64,000 bases of DNA. Source: Allium sativum (lineage: Eukaryota > Streptophyta > Magnoliopsida > Asparagales > Amaryllidaceae). The stretch is from contig CM060915.1 of assembly GCA_030737875.1 (NCBI GenBank), forward strand, positions 358,791,863 to 358,855,862, in the 5' to 3' direction. The stretch's first letter is position 1, and each line of letters begins with the position of its first letter. A model generated the notes under the pieces. It ran no database searches, was not told the DNA's origin, and was given only the letters and a program-made list of their open reading frames with translations. The translations under genes were made by a program, and so were the position numbers. This document shows positions 24,789-37,054 of this stretch, piece by piece.

Positions 24789-25322
24789 CTATCCACAGTT
24801 GGTGAAAATTATAGTCAGATCCAATTGAGAAAACACTTTTGCTCCATTGAGCTGATCGACCAAATCATCAATACGTGGAAAAGGATATTTATTCTTCATT
24901 GGCCCTTCATTGAACTTCCGATATTCAGTAAACATTCTCAATGTTTCATTAGGCTTCTTCACAAACATAGCAGCGTCTCCCCAAGGTAAGCTACTCAAAT
25001 GGATAAAGCTTATTCCTTCTAAATCAACAAGTTGTGCCATTAGCCCTCTCATCTCCGAAGTGGTCATTTGGCTAGGTAGACGACTTATGGGGTCCGCTTC
25101 TGGCACTAAGTCAATACAGAACTCTATAGCCTTCTTCAGTGGCAAGTCTATCACCGGTTCAAAGACATCAGCAAATACACTTACAACAGGAATACTACTT
25201 AGCTCTTCCTCCAATTCCAAAACACCTAACAATCGAAACTCCTGTAGAACTTCTCTCTTTACCAAGACCACAACCATATCGTTGCTTCGAGATGTTTCAA
25301 TGACACATCTCTTCTTCGACAA
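24789..25322 (-). pseudogene. Reverse transcriptase N-terminal half (gypsy pol)
   Basis: A 177-aa open stretch. It contains VFADVFEP, IEFCIDLVPEADPISRLP, LVDLEGISFIHLSSLPWG, FVKKPNETLRMFTEYRKFN, KNKYPFPRIDDLVDQLNGA and KVFSQLDL, the standard order of Ty3/gypsy RT from the linker through the first catalytic Asp (FS..DL). It breaks where L.SGYHQ should follow; the YVDD half lies in degenerate sequence at about 24100-24780. In an intact element this enzyme copies element RNA into DNA. Confidence 0.93.
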
Positions 25323-25423
25323 AATATTCTTGCATCAAAATGACTCAATTAATCCATTTACATAATAATTCTGAAACCATCAAAATCAAATTCATACAAG
25401 CTACAAACAAAAACACAACCTAC

Positions 25424-25672
25424 CTACCGAATTTCTAAGTTATCGCATTTCCTCCTAAGTGTCATGTAGCCTCCGATTGGATTAGCTATTCTAAAGGATG
25501 TAAAATGGTATGATGGTTCCAGGGATAACTTATCGACTACACATTTAGATATAAATGAATGTGATGTACCCGTGTCAAACAGAACTTCCAACACCATTTT
25601 TCCTTTCTTAGCGGCGGAAAGTCTAGAAGATGAAAGCTCCATAACAGGAACTTTTACCTTCGCTACTTCCAT
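25424..25672 (-). pseudogene. Aspartic protease domain
   Basis: The frame contains VLFDTGTSHSFIS, the retroviral-type active site (DTG.S.SF) with flanking hydrophobic residues, then VDKL. It sits between the zinc knuckle and RT as in gypsy elements. The segment is open but isolated by frameshifts. Confidence 0.88.
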
Positions 25673-25735
25673 ACATTTGTTCTTATAGTTCCTAAGTCAA
25701 TTACAGTTGAAGCACCTAATGTTCTGCATTATGAC
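25673..25735 (-). pseudogene. Gag zinc knuckle, broken
   Basis: Minus-strand frame reads IRCFNCN, a stop, LRNYKNKC. Cysteine spacing fits CCHC (C-X2-C-X9-C), but the His is replaced by Asn and a stop lies inside the loop. The frame continues directly into the protease frame. Confidence 0.75.
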
Positions 25736-25959
25736 AGCGATCCTAAGAATGGTGTCCTTATCCTTGCATTTGGTAGACTAAGGCCCTTTCTGATGGAACT
25801 TAAAGCATTTCACTTCTGCTTTGCTCTTCTTCATCTTTCCTCCTTCCGAGCTTTCTTCCCTTTGAAGAATTTCCTTTTCCTTCCTTGAAAGTCTTAGCTT
25901 CCATTGGGTCTCTCAATCCTTTAAGCATCTCTTCATTATGAAAGTCAACTCCATAATAA

Positions 25960-26400
25960 TATCACTAGGTTATCGCAACTGAGGAATAATAACTTTTGCA
26001 ATTTCAAACCTAAACCCCTTAATAAATTTCTCATTCCTCAAGATGACAGTATCCATCATTCCATGAGCATATCAAGACAACTCATAAAACTTAGCTGCAT
26101 ACTCCACAACTGTCATATTTCTCTTCTTCAATTAATCAAACTTTTTCATCATTAACAACAAAGCATCTTCCAAAACAAATATCACCCTAAGGCCCCCCAA
26201 AAAGTCTTCCCAAGTGATCTCTTCCTCCGGCGTACTTACCGTAACTCCATTCCACCAATGTAGAGCATTATCCTTCAATTGCATTGAAGCTAACCTCCTT
26301 TGCTATTCATCCGTCCAGACCAAGTCTTCAAAGATTCTTTCACAAAATAACAACCAAGTAACCACAGCAGCAACGTCTTCCATTCCAAAGAATGGTCTTT
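25960..26400 (-). pseudogene. Retrotransposon gag domain
   Basis: Minus-strand pieces read LKDNALHWWNGVTVSTP, then ITWEDFLGGLRVIFV, MTVVEYAAKFYELS, and ILRNEKFIKGFRFEI. This matches the plant retrotransposon gag pattern (A..WW, TW..F...F, V.EY...F..L, RF..GL). Stops after MMKKFD and YELS show decay. In intact elements it forms the capsid. Confidence 0.88.
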
Positions 26401-26455
26401 CTCCGGAGATAACATAATCCTTACTTAATTTTGCATAGCTTTTTATAACTTGTGC

Positions 26456-26665
26456 TCAGGGATTAATTCCTCCAGGAGTAGCAACTACTCCATCTTGCAA
26501 CATTTGAATAAACATCTGGAACAAGTTCTCCAAATCTATGGGTGTTGTAGTGGCACCTTGTTTCTCACTTGCCCTTCGGCCCTGACCTTCGTTAACATTA
26601 GGTTGAGTAAAACCATTTGTTTTGGTGTTTTCGCCATTAATATTAAGCCTTGCACTCCTCTTCAT
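26456..26665 (-). pseudogene. Gag N-terminus
   Basis: A 69-aa frame beginning MKRSARLNING, about 200 nt downstream of the primer binding site, with a polar linker followed by LENLFQMFIQMLQDG. Position and composition fit the gag start; no domain is recognisable. Confidence 0.6.
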
Positions 26666-26865
26666 ATCTTACTTCTTTTCTGTAGACAAACTTTAGTAAC
26701 ATACCGAAGGTTGACCCCTAAGACTATGAGATACTTACATATGTACATAATGGAATACACATACTTTACAACATCATTATCCCAACCCTTAGTATTTTTC
26801 TCTGTTCTTTGGGTTTAGTTAGGAAATCCTTATTGAGAAAGGTTATTGAGTTTACATAAACCTAT

Positions 26866-26877
26866 GCTATGATACCA
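26866..26877 (-). promoter_or_regulatory. Primer binding site of the chromovirus
   Basis: Minus strand TGGTATCATAGC, one base off the tRNA-iMet-type TGGTATCAGAGC, 3 nt inside the LTR boundary at 26881. Confidence 0.8.
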
Positions 26878-26880
26878 AAT

Positions 26881-27174
26881 TGTAACACCCCATTCTCTAA
26901 GGCTGGAAGCTAAATGCTACAGATACTGCAGTCATATCTAGCTTCAACTTTCGATGATAGAAAATCGGATGTTATTTAATCTCAACATCCGATAACATAG
27001 GAGTACGCCCTACCAAAAAAAAGATAACATAAGAGTATGGAAAATTTTACAAAATATTTATTGATATAATAAATAATTCATACAATCCATCACATATAAT
27101 CATTCAGAGAAAATATAGTTATTAAAAAAAAAGTTGAGAGCAACATATAAAGATGCCCCCATGGATGATCAAAG

Positions 27175-27207
<33 letters not shown>

Positions 27208-27895
27208 ATGTATACTTTATTCCTAAAAATGTTGATACATCCATCAATCATACAACCGACTGAGCTAAACATAACACAACGAAACAATTAAATAGCTATC
27301 ATCTTTTGCTCGCCTTCGGAAGCTTATTCACAGACGATACCTGAAAGAACCTAACCCCCATCCTACTCTATTGAGTACCCGAGAGTCTAAGGGGAAAGAT
27401 AAAAACTACAGATCAACCAAAAAGACTAGTGTGAATAAAAACTTAATAATATGACACCCACGATATCCAACGAGACCATGTCAAAAAGAGGGATGGGTTC
27501 CCCTCTCGCTATTACATATACGAAACAATACCAACCCTACACACCTTCACTTCAATGGTTAATTCAATTATCACAAAAATACATATAATCATACATCAAA
27601 AACATTCCTCATAGTTATCATGCAATACACAATGGATTCCCTCTCCCAATGTTACTCTTTTTATGTGCTTTGGCTAAGAACTGCTTTGCTAGCCAATGGA
27701 GTCGAACCCTTATTCTATTGTTGATTCCTTTCAAGTGCTTTGTGGTGTTGTATTCCACCTACATAGAACCAATATCTCGTTCAATCCCCTCAGTTCTTCG
27801 TAGAGTTCCTCCCTACTAACATGAAGTTGAAGGCTCATTCCTAAATCCTCCATAATGCACGAAGCAACGGATCTAGATAACATTATTTGTTATAT
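26881..27895 (-). repeat. 5' LTR of the chromovirus, truncated
   Basis: Plus strand starts TGTAACACCCC at 26881. About 27080-27895 aligns with 19641-20440. Homology ends near 27895, so the upstream (U3) part is missing or replaced. It contains an (AT)n(GT)n microsatellite at about 27175-27210. Confidence 0.72.
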
Positions 27896-30600
27896 ATAAA
27901 AATATGATTTTTGCTTGATGATAACAAACATATATATATATATATATATTAAATGTGTTTGTAACTATACTATTCTACTACATCACTTATAGAAATAAAT
28001 ATTTAATTTTGAATAGAATACTACTCCACAAGAATTTAAATATTCAAACAATGTTTTATTCAAATATAATATTTTATTTCAACATTTGAATAGTACAAAT
28101 TTTTAACTCCACAATTTGTACATCTCGCTATAATACAATTCATTCAGTTTCATATACACAACTCCTCACTACAAACTCTCAGTTTCACTCAGTGACATTT
28201 CACTCTACTCTCTCTGTTACACATACTGACTCACTTGTCTTCAGCCTGCTTCATTGTCAATCCAGTCACCTACATACCTGTCATAGAAACACACATAGTA
28301 AACTGGAATAAAAATAGATTTAAATTCTAGCAGATATAAATCTATTTTAAATTTTATTTACCTTAGAATTTTGGTGCGTTTCCCATCATATTTCTTGACT
28401 TGGTCTGATATGTATATACATCCATCTATGTTTAGACTACATGCGATATTCATGGTGATTCACTGTAAATACCACAAGGTAGCCAATATATCTAGTGCTC
28501 ACAGTTCAACCCCAACAAATCTATACAGGTTTGCTTATCAGAATCAACATTTAAAATTTGATGATTCTGAACAGCCACAACTCAGATATAGTGGTCTACT
28601 GATAGAAAACTCATGTCTGCCACTCAAAAAACTCACATATATAAATCACACATGCACGATACATGTATATGTATATACACAAATATTATTATGCAGGTGC
28701 ATAAGTCGGATATGTAAAATAACATGGCATGCAAACCAGACAAGTATGTGCAGCTATAAGAGGACATGCTCAAGAAAAAGCATGAGTAAGTGTCAAGTGC
28801 ACAACAGCTATAAACTGGACAATAAAGTGAACATGCACAAATCGAGACACACACACACACACACACATATATATACATATATATATATACATGTATATAT
28901 GTGTGTGCGTGTGTGGGGATGTGTGTGTATGTATGTATATAAATGTATGTACATGAGTGCATGTACATATGGCTTCATACACCAGTTCAAACTGGTTCAG
29001 ATATGGTTGCACAAATGAAAGTATTCAAGGTAGGACGAAATGGATATGCGCAAAGTCAAGGTCAAGTCAATAAATTCAACATGGCAGAAAATTGACATAG
29101 CACTAGAGATTCAGGAACACAAGTACTTAGTCAAAAAAAGTGTATACATTTAATTCAAGTGACACAGATTAGTTTTAAATGTACAAGCTTAATCTAAGAG
29201 GCCAAAATATACACATTTATGGCAAGTGACACAAGAAAGTCAATACATAGCATGGCAGTCAACACATCAAAGAGGCAAAGTGCATACACATGGCTGCTAC
29301 ATTAACTTAGCACTGCATATACACACACAATTGTGTGCATATATATATATATATGTGCATTCATGCATGTACAATTATGAACAAGGTGCACAAGTGCATG
29401 CAAAGTGCATGAACATATTCATGGAACAACAGCATGAAAAATTCAACATCGATAAATGTGAACAATATTAAACATGTGCAATATACACATGTGTTTGGAC
29501 AAGGGAAATCAAAGTCATGACCGAGATGTATATATAGAACAAAAAAGTGCATGGAAACATAAATGAAAAGGGAGCAAACACAAAATTCAATGGGATGCAA
29601 AATTGAAAAAAACACAAGTGGTCACAACAAAGGGATCAAAAAATGGTTCAACAAATATAGCAATGCATAGGAGCAGCACTGTAATGCAACAAAACTTGCA
29701 TCGTCATATTCTAGCAATTCGAAATGATACAAGCAATGGATACAAAACTAAGAGCAAGTGATAGAACACTACATATGGACAAAGCACAAGTGCTACTGCA
29801 TTTGTATATGCAACATGGTCAAGGCAACAAGATGAAGCAGTGCAAGTGTATTCACAAGTGAGTATGTACATCATGTAGCAAAATCATTGCAGTTTACATG
29901 AATAAAGAAGCATGCAAGATCATGTGCACACATGAGTGGACAAGACACAAAATCTCAAATGCAACATTCATGTGAGTGATTAAAAGTAGTAATTGTTCTT
30001 ATCTATTCAAACAACATATAACAAATTTGGGTCGAACAATAATGGAAATTTCTTTTCTCAATTTCACTGATTGCAAAAATGGTAAAGTCTAAAATAATGC
30101 ATATCAATGGCATAATCATAAAGCACCAGATGCATGAAGCTTTGGTTTCAAATGAATGGTCACCATAAAAGGTATATCTGTCTACATTTTTAGAGCAAAG
30201 GAAATCAATATAAATTTCCAGAATTACGCAAATAATTTTAGGCAAAAAAACAATCGAATTATTTCCAAAAACAATCGGAGAAATCATAGCCTCTAATATT
30301 TCCAGAAAACATTTTTGGAAATAAAATCAAATGAATTTCTCTCTAGTATTTAATTTGGTATATACGGCAAGAAATTCCCGAAGGGACTATGACAATTTAT
30401 CAAATATACAAAGCTGTTGAAATCAAACTTCAATCACGCATGTAATCAACACAAGTCAGACCAAATCATTTGTGTGAGATCAGAGAAGTAAAAGGGTTAC
30501 TATACCCTATATAAGTCACGCAAATTCAACGTAGGAAATCCATCGAAACAAATAATCAATAAACCAATTATCAGAGAAATAAGAACATTCACAATCATTT
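27896..30600. other. Unassigned AT-rich region with microsatellites
   Basis: No gene is supported. (CA)n and (TA)n/(TG)n tracts occupy about 28850-28945 and account for the long overlapping frames on both strands there (28371-29018 and minus-strand partners). From about 29030 to 29990 the sequence is unusually rich in AAGTGCA/CAAGTG words. A minus-strand frame at 30003-30287 matches nothing I recognise. This could be an eroded LTR or leader, but no boundaries were found. Confidence 0.4.
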
Positions 30601-30760
30601 TGAAGTTTCGATCGCAACCCTAAATCGACGACAAGGAGCGCAAATTAATCGACAGCTATTAGAGAAGAAATTCTATCAAGAACCAGACGTCGTGATTTTG
30701 GAAGAAGGCAAAAACCCTAAATTTGGTTTTTGGCCGGCCATTATAGAAAAGAGGAAACCC
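30601..30760 (-). other. Leader-like block (minus strand)
   Basis: Read on the minus strand it has GGCCGGCC, TTTAGGGTTTTTGCC, then TTTAGGGTTGCGATCG, a composition typical of transcribed plant 5' leaders and richer in GC than its surroundings. No coding exon was identified downstream. It could belong to a retrotransposon LTR or to a lost gene. Confidence 0.3.
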
Positions 30761-31189
30761 GGTTTGATTAAGTGAAATAAGGGTCGGCCATTTTTTTTAT
30801 AAGTTAGGTTTTTAATTTTTTATTGTTTTGTTTTTTATATTTTCTTTTGTAACCGATCCATCAGTTTTCTAGTTTTTTTTGTAAACTAAGGTATACTAGT
30901 TATAGGATTTATAGCCAGGGTTTACGATTTACGGGTTTGTAGTTTAGAGAAAATCTGATCTTGGGAATACAGATCAGTCCAGGGTTTTGAGTGTAGGATT
31001 AGAGCAGTAGCGGAGTTTGCGAGTTACAGGGTTTCGTAAGCGGGAATCTGTTTTAATACCTAGTAGAAATCTTGAGAATGTAGCAGTAGGCAGGGTTTGC
31101 CGAAGCTAGGTAAAATCTATATTATTTATTTTCTCTGCTGAAATCCGTGCTGTGATGTTTTTTAATACCTCGTAAAACTCCGATAGCCC

Positions 31190-31209
31190 CTATTCACCCT
31201 CCTCTAGGG
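31190..31209 (+). repeat. CCCCTATTCACCC...CTCTAGGG hairpin at copia LTR end
   Basis: A pyrimidine-rich segment bounded by CCCTA and TAGGG, just before a primer-binding-like AGTATCAGAGCC (about 31229-31240). Plant Sirevirus/copia LTRs commonly end with such a CCTATTCACCCCCCTCTAGG-like motif. Confidence 0.6.
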
Positions 31210-31325
31210 TTAATCTAGATCCTATAAGTAGTATCAGAGCCTAGTAATTTCATTAACTCTAGAGGCGTGGGTTGTCCTAATTGTCAGTCTAGCGATAGTC
31301 AGTCCAGTAATACCCCAACTTTGTT

Positions 31326-32640
31326 GATGGAACAAATTTTTTAAATTGGAAATTAAAAATGGAATCCTATTTAAAATCTGTTAATATAAAATGTTGGAAT
31401 ATTGTTATCAACGGATATGATATGGTTCATAAGAATGATATTATGTTTAATTCTCGTGCTATACATATTTTGTATTCTTATATTGATGATGACTAATATA
31501 GCCTTATCTCCCATTTTTTAACTTCACAGGAAATCTGGGAAACTCTCAATACATTGCAAGGAAGAAAAGAAAACTGCTCAAAACTCTCAAAGGTTTACTA
31601 AGACTCAGAATTATGCATGATTGGATTTACAGAAGATGAATCAGATGATGGAGACTCAACAAATGATGAGACAAAGGATTTCTCATATGAAGATTTAGTC
31701 TATTTTTGTACTGAATTAACAAAAGTTGTTGATAGTCTCAAATTGAAAAATAAAATTCTAAAATTTGAAAATCGTGAGTTGATCAGCAAAAATAATATTT
31801 TGGGATAAAATCTTGAAAACATCAAGAAATTTTCAAACTTTGATTGCAAAAATTATTTGAATTTGGAAAATAATATTATTCATCTCATTGAAAATATTCA
31901 AAAGCTTGAAAAGAAAATTTTGATTTTAAAAGGAAACGAGATTGGGCTAAAAAGTAAAAACAAATTTTTGCAAAAGGAATTTGAAAATTTTAAGACTACC
32001 AAAAATTCCAAATATGAAATTCTGAAGAAATTATTTTGTTAAAAATTGATTTGATTTTGAAAGAGCTTGAAAAATTCAAGAAATTTGAAAAACTTGATCT
32101 GAAAAACAAAAACATTTTGAATTTGAGATTTCTGAGTCCCAAGCCAAAATCAAATTGCTTAAAAATGAAAATACGATCTTAAAACGAAATGAATGTGAGA
32201 AAAGAGAAACTGAGATTGACTGGTGCTCTAAGCTAATAAATGATAATAACTTTTTGTTATTCAAAATCAACTATCTTGAGTTGAGTTTAAAATGTTTTGA
32301 ACCGGAGAAAAATCTTTGAGTATGTTGTTGAAAAATCAACTTTCTTCTGGAAATAAGAATGGTGTCTGCTTCGGGAAAATTAATGATTTTGAAAAGTGAA
32401 CTTCTAGTGATTTCAAAATCCTTCAAAGTGTTTTGAAAAAGATAAATTTATTTTTTTAACTTTGGAAATTTCATAGGTTTTTTAAATCACAAACCGGATG
32501 ATAATTTGTTGTGTAACAATCCACTTAAACAAGCTTGGATCCCAAAAGGAAATAAGTCGATTTTGACTAAATTCAAATAGATTTGGGTTCCTAAGGGTAC
32601 AAAGGTAAATTTGAATGGATTGTTATACAAACAAGTTTAG
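31326..32640 (+). pseudogene. Ty1/copia (Sirevirus-like) gag remnant
   Basis: From 31326 the frame reads DGTNFLNWKLKMESYLKS, then CWNIVINGYD, AIHILYSYIDD, a stop, then LTSQEIWETLNTLQG. This is the copia gag pattern (G.NY..W...M..YL, W..V..G, EIW..L). At 31617-31808 MIGFTEDESDD and FSYEDLVYFCTEL resemble the later gag segment, followed by a coiled-coil-like stretch rich in Lys, Glu, Asn and Leu (31700-32300). Near 32530-32620 WIPKGNK and WVPKGTK resemble linkers found between gag and integrase in these elements. Several stops and frame changes: a pseudogene. Confidence 0.78.
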
Positions 32641-35087
32641 GTACCAAAACACGTGAACGAAACTGTAATTTTTTTTTTACAAATTTTGTTAGACCACTCG
32701 ATCTTCTAAATGCTTAGGTACTGAAGGATGGTTGAGGAACAACTTTGCGAAAGAGAGATTGAATTCAAATTGTTCTACATTATGGAATCATTCGTAGTTT
32801 CTTAGCCAAGATTGTTGAGTTAGAGAATCCACAATGTCTGTTGAAAATTCAGGTATGAGCTATAAACTCATTTTTTTGTTTATATTCTTCTGTTATAATC
32901 CTCCCTCTAATTTTTTTTACTTTTCCCTCTGATTATGCTATGCTGATTTGTAATGACACTGCCACAGTTTTTTAATATTATGAGCCTTCTTAACTTCAAA
33001 TTGCAGAATTCTTGGTTTTCTGGAAGTTTTCTTCATTTGTATAAAACTGTCTTGTTTTAATATTTCCATATTATGGATTCAAATTTGTAAATATCTGCAG
33101 TCGTTTTGAAGTTTATTTTTTTTTTGATTCCTGAATTTCTAACAGTGTTGTAGTATCTTATATATGCCCTAAACATTATTTTTAAAAATTCTGAAATTCT
33201 TGAAGTTCTGAAAAGATAATGAATTTTCACACAACTTTGCTGTTTTTCAGTTTCTTCTAATTCATTTTGGAAAGACTTGAAAATTTACACTCAATACCTC
33301 ACATTGCTATTTTTTTAGTTGTGATAATTTCATTGACCTTTGAATGGGCTTGGCGGTTTTTGAATTGAAAATCATTTGGCATATTGTTGCATCTTGAAAT
33401 TCATTTTTAAATCATGATCATTTGGCTTGGATATTTGAATGTTTGAAATCATTTGAAATTGTAGATATCTTGAATCTCACACACTTCTTGGATTTGAAAT
33501 TGATAATCTTCCGTGATCGATTTATTAAATCTTGATATTTACGCATCTTTTCAAGTTATTTCAAATGAACTGATTTTATTCTTGGATCATGAATCATCTC
33601 TTAGGCTTAATGCAAATATTATCAATTTTTTTAAATCTTATTCTAAAAGTGAATGACTGTTGCTCTGATAAATGGAATTAAAGTGCTTGCTTAAGCTTTA
33701 TTGATTGATTTGTTTGAGATACATTGGAATGCTACTATGGATAATTAGGAGCTCCAAGTTGTATCGGTTCTAGAAGTGTTGGAAAAATCTTCTTATTCAA
33801 TTTATTGATTTGTTTTCAATTGTTTCTCATCTTGTATATCTTTCTGAATCCCTCTTGTAATTGATTTTTTCAATTTTAAAATCATCTTTGGTTATTTATT
33901 CAAAAAGTGAAATCGTTGACCAAATTTGAATAATATTTCGAAATCATCAAAATAATTATCATATTTTTGAAATTGTGATGAGTTGTGACTATAGTATATT
34001 CCATAACAAGAGGAGATTTTCCGTAAACTCTTATGACGTTTGAATGGAATTTTATAATATCTTTGAATTTGAGCTTATTTCACGAACATCTTTCTTTCTA
34101 CCATCCTTTCGTCATTCATCATAATTTTATTTAATGTGGAGAGTTAATTTTTTTTAATTATTCAAGAATATATAGTTTCAAAATTTGTGATGGAAATGTG
34201 ACTATTCTATTTTTCAGAATAAGTGATAATTGAAAATTTTCAAAAAACCAAGTAAAGTTGAGCATATTTCATAATATGATTTATTTAGAATTTATTTCAC
34301 AACCGTCTTTGTACCTACCATATTTCTATCATCCATTTTGATTTTATGTACTGAGGATATTTTGTATAATAAGCATTTCTCTAATCTCATTTAAAAAACC
34401 TAGATATGGTCATGCATGGTTAGAGATTACTCATCTTTTAAGTTGTGATTGATCCCATTTAAAAGTCCTAATAGGCTATGCCTGGTTAATGTGATCTTAA
34501 AATAAAAAGAAAAGAAAAGGAATAAAAATTTATATATATGAAATCCTTCTTGTTATGTAAAAACCAGCCTATCAATCCATTTTCTAATTTGTGAAATGTG
34601 TTAATATGTTATGATTTTTTGATTGTTGGTCATTGGGATTTGAGATTATTTGATTTTGTCACTTAATTTGAATTTATAATCATAGTCCAAATCCATCACT
34701 ATTTTGTGCTCATTTTTTTTAAAATTTTATTTGAAAATAACTGGAATTCATATCGTTTTATAACTCTCTAAATTTTATAAAATTCATCGTAAATCCATCA
34801 TTCTACAATGTGAAATTTGCCATTAGTTTGAAGAATATTATGATTTTTGTTTGATTGGATGAGATATATGATGCACATTTTCTCTCTTGATCTGATTTTA
34901 TATTTTTAGTCTATATTTCATCACTGTTTCGATTTCTACATTTTTTTGATGATAATAAAAGAGGGAGAATGGTTAAGATTTTGATTGATGAGTGAACATT
35001 TCATGAATATTTTAATATTGGAAATTCAATTATTATTTCTTTTTCACTCATGTGGTCATATATATAGAGAGTTCTTTTGTGGGGGAG
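32641..35087 (+). other. Copia element interior without recognisable pol
   Basis: AT-rich sequence in which no integrase, RT or RNase H motif was found. About 34020-34140 and 34250-34370 are diverged copies of each other (shared TATTTCAC, TCTTT, CTACCAT landmarks), an old tandem duplication. GATGATAATAAAAGAGGGAG near 34948 resembles the purine-rich stretch before Sirevirus 3' LTRs; a second purine run, GTGGGGGAGCA, lies near 35078. Confidence 0.45.
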
Positions 35088-35525
35088 CATTGATGTGCAC
35101 GTAAATATGCATATTTATTCACATATTTATTCTTGTTTTTCTTTAAATAAATGTCATATATGGGTATTTTATTGCGATTAAACCATAATTCAATTGATTT
35201 CAAAATATCATACATTTGTCATCATACAAAGGAAAACTGGTCACTTTTGTGCTTATGTTATTTTGCGAATTTTTAATTGGACATTTCTCATTGTTTTTGT
35301 AGAAATAATTGTGCATACGGAAGAGGGCTTCGTGAAAATTTATATGCATACAAAGGAATGAAGAAATAATTCTCATACATAATCATGGAGGACCACACTT
35401 ACTACACTTAAAAGCTAATGGGCAAATTAGTGGATGTTAGAGCTTCAGGAAAATTTGATGATGGATTAATTAAAGCATGCTGATTACTTGGTGGCCACAC
35501 TTCCTAAAGGGCATTCTACTAGAAT

Positions 35526-35709
35526 TTTTGTCAATACACAATTGTATTACAAAGTTATATCTGTTGTCAATACAAGATTGTATTGCAACGTAAACAGTAA
35601 CAATAAATTGTTAGAACTTTTGTCAATACACGATTGTATTACAAAGTTATATCTTTTGTCAATACATGATTGTATTACAAAGTAAATAGTAACAACAATC
35701 AATGTTGCT
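35526..35709. repeat. 92-bp tandem repeat with palindromic cores
   Basis: Two 92-bp units starting at 35526 and 35618. Each contains two copies of a TTGTCAATACA..ATTGTATT core whose AATACA/TGTATT arms are inverted, giving four small hairpins in about 160 bp. Confidence 0.85.
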
Positions 35710-35819
35710 CAATAATTATGCGACAATTGTCACATCAAACTGTGTTTACAATAATCACAGAAAGCGTAACCGATTGTGCAATCGATTAAAGAATACATAC
35801 AGTATTCTTTTTCTAGTAA

Positions 35820-37054
35820 TGTTGAAGCGACCCGAACTTCCGTGATCTCCGAAGAGAAGAGAAAGAATGAATTACTGTGAGGACAAGACAAATCAAAACG
35901 CAGACGGAAGAACATTTCATTGCTATTACAACAATTCCATCAGATACAAGAATATACAGAGTATAAATGAATAAATTACATTCGATAAATATCAGAGATT
36001 ACAATAAATTACATAGCAGCAGAAAAATATACAAAAAACAACTGAAAGTGATACACGGATGCAGAGCTTTCCGAGCATCGTTCCAGCTGTAAATCAGGAT
36101 CCTGTGAATATAAATCTGCAAAACCAAAACTACTAGCTGCCTGTGTCAAAATAAGGGCACCCAGAGTTTAGGTTAAAACAATAAACTCCAGGTCAGTCAT
36201 GTGACTGGTGTGAGAACTAAAACAGTTATTTAAAACTTTACTTTAAAAGAGAGTAATTCAAGGGACCACGCCATATAACACGGAACGGGTTTCCTCCCAA
36301 GAATACCAGTGCATAGAATAAACAACGCAATGCTTTTTCGAAAAATGAAGCTATTATAAGACCCAGGTCCCATCACACAATGCAACGCAAGGCGGAGGAT
36401 AGGGTTTTACCTTATAGCAGCCAAACATGCTTGGTACGTTTAAAACAAATCATTTGATACTATTATAAGTGTATAGTGTCAAAACAATTTTCGATCATAA
36501 ATATCAATCATACACGGCATAGCATCGCATGCTACTATGTCGCCATACTAGGCTCTACAAATAAAACCGAAGTATCTCGTATTGGAAATTGGATTTCCGT
36601 CATGAGTCGAGGCAAGGGGCAAGCTCCTCTCCGCTTCGAGACACTCTAGCAAATGCCTCGGGACTACACACTCTGGGTAACCCCTGGATGCTTCAGGGCC
36701 GGTCCTCTCTTACGTTTGAGGATTGGCAATTCCTGAACACACGTTTCCCGGTCCTTACAGACCTAAAATCGAGGCGCCTCATTCCAACAACCACATAGGT
36801 GAAAAGTATATAAATGTCAGGGCTGGTAAGTCACTGACACCACCAAAGCTAGAAAGAAACGTCGTGCTCTCCCTGTTGTCCTTATCCCGTTTTTAACTCA
36901 TACCGAGGTGTGAGGCTCACGAATTCACGTTATACACAAAGCTACGCCACAAAGGTCGTGCTTTGATCATCCACCACAAGACTTTGCTTTTCAACAGAAG
37001 CCTTGATCCATGCAACTCAGTGTGCCACACAGGCAGTTCATGCCATGCAATTGA
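35820..37054 (-). mobile_element. Old giant LTR (family A relative), left part
   Basis: Reverse complement of the 3' part of the LTR A/1-2397 type: on the plus strand the GGGCACCC...GAGTTTAGG, GTGTGAGAACTAAAAC and GGAACGGGTTTCCTCCC landmarks appear inverted. It begins with a degenerate terminus at 35820. The sequence before it is not a primer binding site, so this is a 3' or solo LTR. It is interrupted at 37054 by element A and resumes at 62587. Confidence 0.85.
37050..37054. repeat. Target site duplication ATTGA (left) of element A
   Basis: ATTGA directly precedes TGTAACAACCC at 37055 and recurs directly after the terminal CA at 62586. Confidence 0.95.

Larger units (their letters stand above)
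19641..27895 (-). mobile_element. Decayed Ty3/gypsy chromovirus
   Basis: A whole element on the minus strand. The order from right to left is 5' LTR, primer binding site, gag, zinc knuckle, protease, RT, RNase H, integrase, chromodomain-like end, polypurine tract and 3' LTR. Pol order RT-RNaseH-integrase defines Ty3/gypsy, and a chromodomain-like C-terminus defines chromoviruses. Every domain carries stops or frame breaks, so the element is dead. Both LTRs look incomplete at their outer ends. Confidence 0.88.

Noticed and set aside
28371..29018. 215-aa plus-strand ORF and overlapping minus-strand ORFs
   Set aside because: Much of the length translates CA/TA/TG microsatellites, the rest is unrecognisable, and open frames occur on both strands.
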